Part shown: positions 1 to 9,417 of the stretch, piece after piece
Numbering within the stretch: position 1 is the stretch's first letter
How the letters are laid out: every line of letters starts with the position of its first letter
Source of the DNA: Notospermus geniculatus
Taxonomy: Eukaryota; Nemertea; Pilidiophora; Heteronemertea; Lineidae
NCBI GenBank assembly: GCA_002633025.1
Contig: NMRB01000963.1
Span: 38,492 to 102,491, forward strand
DNA: 64,000 nucleotides
Direction: 5' to 3'
Program-made: the position numbers and the translations under genes
The notes under the pieces: generated by a model
Database searches by the model: none
The model's input: the letters and a program-made list of their open reading frames with translations, nothing else
Told to the model about the DNA's origin: nothing

Positions 1-123
1 TTCCACCGTCATCAGTTCCACCATCAAGATTTACAAAGTTAGTGCACAAAGAGGGGCCCACGACCAGAGATAGAGCACAGCCAACAGGAACCTGCACAAT
101 CAGAATCATAATGACCAACGTAC

Positions 124-3100
124 CTCAACTTTCGCATCATCAAGATACTTGAAACTTTTTCGTCTCACTCCAGTCGCAGCGTCTGCACGTTTGGTGAAGT
201 AGCTGAGTACGCCACGTTCCAGGACGACCCACAAACCTTTCCAGCCACGCAGGAATTTAGACCTCTGAAATAATAGTACCGGTCGTAAGAGAGAATGACA
301 TGAATACTTCATGTGAGAAGGACACCGGAGAGCCTGATGAAAACTAAATCATCATAAAGTTGTCTCTCCCACAAAGAGAAGGTCTGAGGGGAGATCAAAC
401 CGAGGACCTCAGAGGTGACAGGCACTGATATTTCCACTGAACCACTCCGACAGCCCCATTCAGATGGCCTACCTACCCGGTACAATGGTCCCTCGAATCT
501 CTTCACAGTTTTCTGTAGTTCCTTCACGGGTTGGACATCAAGTATTTGCTTCATTTGTGTATCTTTGGCAAGATCGAGGGCAGATTGTCCTGTGATAGGA
601 AAACAAATAACAGTATTAAGCTGAGAAATACACCAGATCTTTGTGGTAAGATGATGAGACACGAAGCAATGGTCCCTCGGACCTAAGGGTCTACGCCAGA
701 GAAGCAAATGATGCCACACTGGGGTGATGTGTGCAAACCTCATCTTCGAATACCAATGCCTCTGGCCATTTCACCTTCCGACTACGCTGCATTCGGTAGA
801 GATCAAATGCATGTCGATTTTAACCGCTGGTCTTCACGCTGGTAACCTGACTGGATTCCATTTCATTGAAGGCCAAAGTTTGAACTACAGGGCAAAACAG
901 TCACCAGATTTTTTACAGATATTTCTGCGCCGAAAAATTTCATACCATGCATGTTCAGTTTGGAAGTATCGATGCCATTCTGTATGAGTAGCACAGCGAC
1001 CTCCTTGTGGCCCCTGTAGGCAGCGCAATGCAAGGCAGTGTTACCAAACTTATCAGTGAAGTTGATTGTCTTTAACTTGTTGGTTTTGAGCTGAAGAAAG
1101 AAACACCGCATGTTAAGGTCAAGGTTAAAACATTCTGCACCCATTCAGTGGAAAACACGGTTAGAGAACATTTTGTCCCCAGAGTTGTCACTCCCTTAAT
1201 TTCGTCCGTGGATATTTTGTCCCAATGACTTCATCCCGGACAGTTTGTCCCTTTCAAATCCATACTCCACGCAGCGTTGAAATTTTTTGATACTTGGATG
1301 AAAATTTTAACACTGCCATTGACGCTAGATCGCCATCTTGAAAACCTTGACGTCATCGTCAGCGGGCTGGTCTATCACGTGACACGAACTTCTGTTTCAA
1401 AATGGTATTATTCGCAGAAAACAGTATTTATCTTGTCGAAAATGAAACAGAATAACTTTATTATTACTTTATATCTACTCCACCGATGTTTGTGTCACTC
1501 TATACCTTTATACACCCATCTTCAACGATCTATATTGTAAGCGTAGAAAACGAGTGATGGGGTGACCGCTTAACAATCAGTAGAATTTCTATTGTTCGCT
1601 CCACGCTCGCACTACTTTCCAAGATGGAAACCTAGCGCCGCTACTAGTGGTGATATGATTGACGTCATTGCACATATCGCCACCTAGCGTCAAGTTTGTT
1701 TCAAATCTTGAAAGTATTGCTTTATTTGCAACTGAAGTACCAGTCGTCCTTATTCCACAAATTACGGATTCCCCCATAATGGTTTTGCAAAAGTAACTAA
1801 TGACAAGAAAAACACTCACCATGTTTGTTACGTTATCCAAGTCGCCGTGTCTGGCACTCGAGATGAACTTCTCCCCAGCTTTTCGGTCCTCAACATCCTG
1901 AGTCGCTGGAAATAAACAAAACGCTTTTAAAACGATCCTCGCTGCTTTCGGTAGAGCGGCTGCCATCGCAGAGAATACCGTTACTTCGGCGCAATTGTCA
2001 GTTGATTTCACAAGCCCGTATTGTACTTTGCATTTTTACAAGTAGGGCCTATGCTATTGGTAGAATATTAATTTAGTCTGACACACAATATCTACATGTC
2101 ACAGCTGTGGAAAATGTGATCAACATGAATTCTTTTTTGTGTCGTATTGATTTATTCAATTGATAAAGATCTCCATTTCAGTTGAAATAAACAACAGCTG
2201 TCGTATCAAGCATATCATTCGGCTGAATCAGGTCCAAGGTGATTTACGCATATGCTGTGATAAAAATGTACAAGTAAATGGTGAGCAGTACATGACCTTG
2301 ATGACAAGTAGGTCGTCAAGTGACCTTGATGTTTTAGTAGGTCAACATGTGACCTTGATGTGTGAGTCAGTCAGCAAATGACCTTGATGGGAGAGTAGGT
2401 CAGCAAGTGACCTTGATGTTTTAACAGGTCAGCATGTGACCTTGACAGACCAGTAGGTCAGCAAGTAACATTGATGTGTTAGTCAGTCAGCAAGTGACCT
2501 TGATGGGACAGTAGGTCAGCAAGTGACCCTGATGTGTCAGTAGGCACCCAAACTCACCTTCAATTAAATCTCTTATCTCCTGATTGTTGGTGACATGTTT
2601 CGCCATCTGTCCCTCTCCGTTGATGATTCTGACATCGGCATTGTGTTGCAGGAGAAGTGTTACCACATCCTAGAATCCAAGCAGAGAGCTTTTAAAGGTG
2701 TCTCTCGATTTGAGTGTTCATGTGCAGGTTGGCCATTGAAATCTATTGTCAGTCATTGTGCCACTGGTCTCCGTGCAACGCCATGAGGAAACCAAAACCG
2801 CGAGTTGCCCATTGCCTCTGAGAGCCAACTTGCATGAGAAGACTCCCAACAGAATATCAGAGGGCAACTTGATCAGAATAGACTTCTAACATGTTAACAC
2901 TGAACACAAGAAGATCATTTGATACCTACCACCCTGGCAGTGTAAGCAGCTTTGTGGAGAGGCGTATCACCAGAATCATTTATCACATTCACGTCAGCAC
3001 CATGCTGGAGAAGGGAAAAGCATCGGTCGTAATCATGACTGGTACAGGGGCAACAAAAGCCAAAATATTGAACACGGCTGCACAAAAATGGCCAACTTAG

Positions 3101-5012
3101 TTTTATTCTTTCAATACACTTACACTAGTTAGCACTTTTACTGCATCAAAATGTCCAAAGTAACTCGCCAGATGTAATGGTGTCCAGCCTTTGTTGGATT
3201 TATTATTTCCTGAAAGAGATAAAATACAATGGAATGTTACCAAACTTTGTTTTTACAGTCGGGTCGGTGAATTAGGTGGTACCATCATACCAGCTGACTC
3301 TGACAAGGGGACCACAGTCCCAAAGGGTACCTCAGTAGACTCTATTGAGGTACCCTTTGGGATAGAGTGGTCCATGTTCTCTTAACACTTTCACCGCCAA
3401 AAACGGAAATTTCCGTTTTTTTCCGTTTTTTTGTGGTTTTTGCACAGTAATATAGATGGCAGTACCATGAACAACTGGAGAAAATTTCGTGAAGATCGGT
3501 CAAATGGTTTTGGAGTAACATCGTTTTGAAATATCCGTTTTATTGGAGAATGCATTACATGTACGTAATATGGCCGCTAATGCATTTTTCTAATTTTTTT
3601 CTGATATTCGTGGAAAAAATGAAAAACGGCCTTATTTACAGACTATGTTCATAAAAGTTTCGTACTGATAGCAGATATATTGGTATCAAAATGAAGCTTA
3701 TGACTTCCTTGTTCTGGTGGTATATTGTGTTAGGAGTTATCCCTTCCTGTATCGAGATACTTTGTATTAAAATTAGGTAAATGGTAAAAAAATGTTGAAA
3801 AAAGTCTGGCGGTGAAAGTGTTAATAGAGGGGTTCCACTGTAGTTTGTACCGGTACTTAAACTTGATTCTGATGATGCAATCAGACAGACTGCGAGGATC
3901 ATATAAATCACTTTTGAAATTTCCTTAGAGTCAAAACTGATGTTGCAACTCAGGTATTATGAACTTGCTGCCAAATCCAAAATAAGAAGGATGAGTTGAC
4001 ATTACTGGACGTGTCCTACTGACAACAAAGTGCATTGGCACAAGATGACACAGAGAGATTCCACAAGGGCCTACAGGTCGAAATCAAATGCCCCAATACC
4101 AATACCAATTCAAAGTCCAGAGTACCGTAGACAAAAAGATATCTGCACTGACAATTATGAATCAGTTCCACATATATGTCGTCAGGTCACACGACGCATC
4201 ATTCATGTAATTGTACTTTTTGTAGGCTAATTGATCAATTACAGTCATGAATGTTTCATAACGTGAAAACAGTGTTCTAGCCAGGCCAGTTTCGTAGGTC
4301 AAAATTCAGAGGTCATTTTACCACCCTGTTCAAATTTTTAACAGCCTGTTTAAAAATGTAACTTGCAATGCAATTTCTATTACTCCACCCTTGAAGTTCA
4401 CTCCCACCCTGTTTGAAAATCCAGGGCCTTAAAATCACAGGAAAATGCAATCATCCCATCCTGTTTGGAAAAATTTCTGGCTAGAACACTGGAAAAGACA
4501 AAACAGAATTTCATGTAGAAATCAGTTTTATCTCATTGAAAACATCACCAGAAAACACCCAGGTTAGACTAGACATAGAATCTCCAATCAAAAATGTGCA
4601 AGCGGAAAACCTTGGTACTGAATTTGTCGTGTGCCCTCGGGCATGGCACTCTGCCCTCATGTGGACTCCACTTCCAAATAACACCAACAGTTGTAGAAGG
4701 TCACTTAGGATGCAGTTCCAGTACAGCCAAGAGGGATTGAACTCACTACAAGCAATGCTGAAGCTGTTCACTTCACTGTCACCTCACCTTTTCAGGCAGT
4801 TCTAAGTTAGCAACAAAGCTGATAATTGCAGCAGGGAACACTCAGTCACAACATCAACCACTGCTACACCACTCACACTCCTTACCTCTGCAATTCACAT
4901 TTGCTGCGGGTTTGGCATCATCTCCAACAATTAATACTTCTGCCACCCTTGCACTGTTCCCATGGCGAGCCTGGTACAGGAGCTCTTCATCTGGATTATC
5001 GAACTCCATCAT
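124..5012 (-). CDS. OSBPL1A: Oxysterol-binding protein-related protein 1 (ORP1L), 5' part: ankyrin repeats and start of PH domain
   Basis: Eight coding exons on the minus strand, in order: 5012-4886, 3209-3124, 3004-2930, 2669-2558, 1905-1820, 1090-946, 589-477, 264-124. All have AG/GT borders and the phases join without a break (885 nt, 295 codons). The start is the first of two adjacent ATGs (5012, 5009). The exons align one-for-one with remembered human ORP1L: an N-terminal ankyrin block (GWTPLHLASYFGH, GDTPLHKAAYTAR), a second block (GNTALHCAAYRGHKE), then the PH-domain entry (FEGPLYR, GWKGLWVVLERGVLSYF). The family moves sterols and lipids at late endosome/ER contacts; the ankyrin part binds RAB7 and the PH domain binds phosphoinositides. 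The rest of the PH domain, FFAT motif and ORD lipid-binding domain lie beyond the left edge. Identity is firm; exact splice choices are by eye. Confidence 0.93.
391..456 (-). mobile_element. tRNA-derived SINE copy in an OSBPL1A intron
   Basis: Read on the minus strand it gives the same head as copies at 24858, 34828 and 38462: GGCTGTCGGAGTGGTTCAGT (box-A-like), then the core CTGTCACCTCTGAGGT, then a degraded box B. It begins about 20 bp downstream of the splice donor of the exon ending at 477. Confidence 0.7.
2283..2545. repeat. ~30-bp minisatellite with paired AGGTCA/TGACCT half-sites
   Basis: About nine imperfect units of 28-31 bp, each built on GTAGGTCAGCAAGTGACCTT. Most units contain AGGTCA, a 5-base spacer, then TGACCT. 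This is an inverted repeat of the nuclear-receptor half-site. The array ends about 15 bp before the donor end of the OSBPL1A exon 2669-2558, so it lies in the intron between that exon and 1905-1820. Confidence 0.85.
3318..3362. repeat. Short perfect inverted repeat
   Basis: TCCCAAAGGGTACCTCA at 3318-3334 is repeated in inverted form at 3346-3362 around an 11-nt loop. It sits just left of the TTAA-flanked element at 3384. Confidence 0.85.
3384..3825. mobile_element. Non-autonomous DNA transposon with TTAA ends (piggyBac-like MITE)
   Basis: The left end reads TTAACACTTTCACCGCCA and the right end is its inverse (TGGCGGTGAAAGTGTTAA), about 18 bp each, enclosing 442 bp with no coding region. TTAA is the target duplicated by piggyBac transposases, and the end pattern fits that superfamily; the assignment is inference. 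It lies in intron 1 of OSBPL1A. Confidence 0.65.
4270..4491. mobile_element. Short inverted-repeat transposon, ends CAGTGTTCTAGCCAG
   Basis: CAGTGTTCTAGCCAG at the left and CTGGCTAGAACACTG at the right are exact inverse 15-mers enclosing 222 bp. CAGTG ends are hAT-like, but the flanks share only GAAAA and not a clear 8-bp duplication. Intron 1 of OSBPL1A. Confidence 0.75.
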
Positions 5013-6042
5013 ACTGTCTCAGCCCTGTTTGATTCACCTGTTGTCAGAAATTCTGTCACCTCCTCCTTGAGCGCCCTTATCCCAAAATCTCACAGGGCAA
5101 GGAACAAAAAAGTCCTGAAACAACTGTCTGGAAGAGAATTGAGTTAGAAAATGAGCCCATGCATAGTAGAGGCCAGTACGGTAGGCCTGTGCTTGAATCA
5201 GGGCAGGCCTCCATCAGCTCTCCGTAGGCTACTCCGTCATGCCACTGCCATAGGCCTAAAGCTCCTCCTATCCTAGGCTATTAAAAGTACGGTAAACTGG
5301 TAAAGGACATGTCCTAGGCCTAAGCATGAAGGCGCCTATGGTATGGCAAGACAGGCCCAGGCAAGCTAGCCTTGTGTTGAGTGTGTGTGTTATGTAATAC
5401 TAGGCCTAAGCCTACTGCACTCTGTGCGTACTAGCCTATAGACTAGGCCTAGTATTGTGTACTGTAGCTCATGAGCTATACGTGTACTGTCATGACTGTA
5501 GTCATCGACATGGTATGGTAGTGTGTACTTGTGTAAACTGCCTATTTGGCTGTGTATTTTGTCAATGTTTGACAGTGATTTTAGTTCACAATCTTCCCAC
5601 AATGACTTATCATGTTCAACATACAAAATAATCGCGGTCTGTTGCATAACTAACCGTCATCACTGGCAGAAATCGGGAAAATAAAGGGCCAGCTTTTTCA
5701 TGTTTTGCAGCCAGTGGGATGAATCACGTGACTTCCAGGAAATACGTTGTTTGCGTTGTTCCGTGATAGACTGGAGATTCTGGCCTCCACCCCGCCCTGA
5801 AGCCTGGGTCTGCTGCCCAACGATAGATGGCGCCTAAGGCAAGGCGAACTGAGCCATCTTTCTGTCCAACCAGTGAGGGAGGGGCAAAGACAGCGACACC
5901 ACTGTAGAAGGAGCAATAGCACTCGACAATCCTCAGAGGGGGAATGGGCTTCATACTAAAACTGAATTGAATTGAACTAAATGTATGACCAAGTGCCTAT
6001 CCTAAGCACAACGCAAATACAATCGGATGTCCTTGGATAAAT
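5013..6042. other. Intergenic: OSBPL1A 5' flank / KLHDC9 3' flank
   Basis: Upstream of the OSBPL1A start codon and past the KLHDC9 poly(A) signal. 5150-5460 is crowded with TAGGCCT-type words. 5690-5955 reads open on the minus strand (76 codons from 5954) but matches nothing I recognise. The OSBPL1A promoter and any non-coding 5' exon should lie here; I cannot place them. Confidence 0.5.
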
Positions 6043-6048
6043 TTTATT
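6043..6048 (-). terminator. Poly(A) signal of KLHDC9
   Basis: AATAAA on the minus strand, about 180 nt beyond the KLHDC9 stop codon. Confidence 0.6.
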
Positions 6049-6224
6049 CACAAACAAAACCAGTACAATCTAATCAGTATATTGTATGTTATACATGGAC
6101 GGAAAGTTCACATATGACGAAGCAAGTCATAATACAAGTAGGCCAACAGACTTTCAGTCATTCTACAGCGCAAATTTGCAAGTCCTCCAGGGGTTTTGTC
6201 AAAGGGCCAAAAGTCTCTCTATGC

Positions 6225-7479
6225 TCACAAGACTTTCAACCTGAACATTTCACCATGAACAAAATTACGTTCTCCGATCCCTCCGTGAATAAAAACATTC
6301 TCACCATCAGTCATAGTGATGTGACCAGCACGACCAACCTCCGTCAAGCCTAACTTATAAACATTGAGCACTGGCTTGAATTTCAAAAGATAGGCTTCAC
6401 TGACGGGGTATCTGCTCCTTCCATCAAATGTCTCCCCGCCATGAATGAACAAGGAACCATGCCCTTCGATTCCTATCTGATGTTTCCTACCACAGGGCAA
6501 TTTCGGCATCGATTTCAACTTTAATGCATCTATTTTTGCATCAAGAGAACTTAGAATACTGGCCGTCCGATGATCGTGTGTTCGTGAGTAACCTGCATGT
6601 TGGTCAATCAGTTTATCATCCCGTCCTCCTACTATGACCAGCCGCTGGCCTATCATATTCGCAGTGTGACCCGAGCGGGACGCCACACCCATTGGGTAAT
6701 CTCGATAGTGGCAAACACCCCGCCCCAAGTCCACGGTCATCAGAAAAGCATTTCCTGCACGACGTTGCATTCTCAAGCTGCCTTCTCGCCCGATGATTAA
6801 GATTTCGTCTTTTGCCATCAAATTTGCCGTAAAAGAGCTTAAACCAGCTCCAACGGGGAAACCACTGGTCGCCATGGCTTTCCAATTTCCTTTTTCAACA
6901 TCATAAACATGGGCATCGCTTGTCCTTGCTTTCCCATCCCACCCACCAATAAGGACAAAGTACCTGTCACCAAGGACGACGGATGCATGGTGACTTAAGG
7001 AGGGAGAGCCCGGAGCTGTTATTTCTTCCCAAGTTGCACTTCCAAGATCAAATCTGCAAATCGAAAATTTTCATTTTAGAGAACTTCCAAAGCTTCATGT
7101 TAGGTGACTCAAGAGAATGTCAACTTTGAAATAAATTAAGTTTTGAAATATTTCTGCAGGCGATTCATCCAAAACATCAGGTCCAGTCTTCGTGCAACAT
7201 TACGGCGGCCAGGAAAGTCAGCAAAATCCTGATTATGTATCCAGAAAGTCTCCACTGGATGCTGGGATTCTGTTTTGATGGATCATTTCTGCTGATTGAC
7301 ACCTACCTATAAAATCTATCGGAAGGTGACGTGCTTCCCCTGACAGCGATACCACCATGAATGTACCATGATCCACGGATGAGGCTGCCAACATGGTGGG
7401 CTATGGCAGGACCAGAGGAACTCACAGTCTCCCAGGACAAGAGGTTTGGGGCTGGCTTGAGGAGTGTTGGCTTTGACAT
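6225..7479 (-). CDS. KLHDC9: Kelch domain-containing protein 9
   Basis: Two coding exons, 7479-7307 and 7053-6225, joined in phase (173 + 829 nt = 334 codons, 333 aa; the human protein is a similar length). A splice acceptor at 7489-7490, nine nt before the ATG, implies a non-coding exon further upstream. Kelch hallmarks are visible: WYIHGG in exon 1, then VLIGGWDGKA, LIIGREGS, LVIVGGRDD, FIHGGETFDG and FIHGGIGE. The stretch GREGSLRMQRRAGNAF followed by ASRSGHTA matches human KLHDC9 (GREGGIHTQRR and TASRSGHCAAL), which separates it from other kelch proteins. A beta-propeller is expected; its molecular role is poorly known. The gene is head-to-head with the ZNF800-like gene across about 1.9 kb. 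Confidence 0.88.
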
Positions 7480-7488
7480 GGGAGCCCG

Positions 7489-9417
7489 CTGAAAAGAGAT
7501 GAAATAGAAGGCATAGTGTCAGAGACTAATTAAAAAGCTACAACACCATAATGGAGCTATACCATTAGGTGAGCTTTGAGACAAGACTCAACACCTACCA
7601 GTAGCTACCGGTAAAAAGTATGAAGTGCCAGAGCAAGGTCCAATCAAATTCTCCGTTGCCATGGGACCACACCCACCCCATCAATAAGTCACATTAGTTT
7701 ACGGTAATGAGAAGCAATTTTATCAACGATGTTGTTTTCTGCCCACAGGGTCCACCCCAGGCAACATCACACATAGTATGGAGCATTTTGATTATTACAT
7801 TACTGAATACAGTCAGTGAACTATGTAGGCTAGTCCATGACCATGTACAGATGACTACACCACCATGACTACACATCCATTCCATGAAGACCAAAATGAC
7901 AGCTACACATATTTACTGATCAGTGATCACTCATTGTCGGAATTGTAATGAAACCTATGTTATCATTTACTTTGATATTATATCTTCAACAACTGCAACG
8001 CTGGATATCATGTCATGTTTCCAAAAGCAAAATTTCGGCGAAAATAAGGAAGGGTTCTTGACAAAGACACCCACTCCAGCTACACCATCCGGTGGCGCCC
8101 TCTATTTCATGGTCTTTGTCTAACCATAATTCCTTTCGTCATCAGAATCCGTACGATTTTCTCCGCCGAAAATTACGTCCCAAAAGCAGGCAATCTAAGG
8201 TCAATGTAAGTTGCGATTCCTCGATTTAATCATTGTAGTCAACGTAATAATGTCTCTAGCACCTGTTTGTGGGAGTTTTGTGCCGTCAGATAGTTTGGAA
8301 GCGGGAAAAACCGTGTCACAACCGGAGCGGTCTTCGCATCCTGTCTCTGCTCATCCGGTTGGTTGTGACGTGCGGAGCAAAATTTTCGTCGTAAATGCGA
8401 TTCACTTTTGTACAAAATTCTCCATCCGTATTCAATATAAGTGTCAAACACAATCGCCATGTTCCACCTAATGACATTATGAAAAAGTATTCATGAAATC
8501 GGAGCCGAAATTTCGTGTGTTTTGTAGAGAAAATCGACTCCGAACTTGGGTTTTGGAGAAGGCGGCGCCGTCCGCTGTACAGACGTCATCGAGTGGCCAT
8601 GTTTCTCCGTCTCTCGTTGGGCGGCGGGAGGAAATTTTCTCCGCATCATGGTCTGCTGTCGTTATTCGAAAGTCATTTCTACTCCTCCCACTGTATTTAA
8701 AACCCGTCAAGAGCAACATTTTTGACTAAGACAAGTTTTGAATTTGTCTCTTTTTTGATTGGGAATGCTGATAAAACAACTGTGTGGTGTACAACTGAGT
8801 TGACATTGATTTTGTGTTGATGAGCAATCCATGTCCTCCAGCACGTCCGTGTCCTTTGTCAGTGATGACTGGATGCTGAGTGATGGATGTTGGCTGAAAA
8901 TAAGCTACTCTCACTCTCAATTTATTATTTGGTTTTATGTACGATTATGAATATATGATGCAAAACAGTTTTTGGAGGACATTTCTCAAAGACTTCAGTA
9001 TTTTTTCATTCATGGTTATTTCTTAGAAGTTTAATATATCGTAAATCGTAAAAAGTTAGGCTTGTAAATTTACTTTTGTATTTTGTATGTAGGAACTCAA
9101 CTAACTGAACTGTTTGATGTGCAATAACATTGAGTCTTGACTTGATTTGAAACAAGTTGTATTCTCTTCTCTTGTATTGGGTTTCTTTCTTAATTCTTAA
9201 TTTTGGTGAAAACAACTTTTTTAGAATTTTAAGTGGAAATTGATGTAAAGAAATTTACTACTACTTGCATTGCACTATTATCATTTACTATCAAGAAAAC
9301 GAAATGGACTAGCCATACAATGGTCTCACTCTTATGACAGGGCAAAAAAGATGAGACCTATGTCATTCTTGTCCCAAAATCATGAATTTTGCTCACCTGT
9401 CTTCTCTTTCTTTTCAG
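7489..9417. promoter_or_regulatory. Divergent intergenic region KLHDC9 / ZNF800-like
   Basis: Holds the 5' ends of two divergent genes. 8090-8700 is richer in CG dinucleotides and is the likely promoter zone. A donor-like GTAAGT at 8206 follows it on the plus strand, and a TATTTAAAA string lies near 8694. 8493-8729 is open (78 codons), but the peptide matches nothing and is probably 5' UTR. Nothing else recognised. Confidence 0.4.

Noticed and set aside
1906-2011. Start of OSBPL1A at 2011 or 1965
   Set aside because: The open frame continues upstream, but CCAG at 1906-1909 is the acceptor that joins in phase to exon 2669-2558, and four further upstream exons match the family.
2283-2545. CRISPR-like direct repeats
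   Set aside because: The units vary along their whole length with no unique spacers, and the context is an animal intron.
9382-9417. Start of the ZNF800-like protein at 9382
   Set aside because: A strong pyrimidine tract and CAG end at 9417, so those 12 codons are intron.
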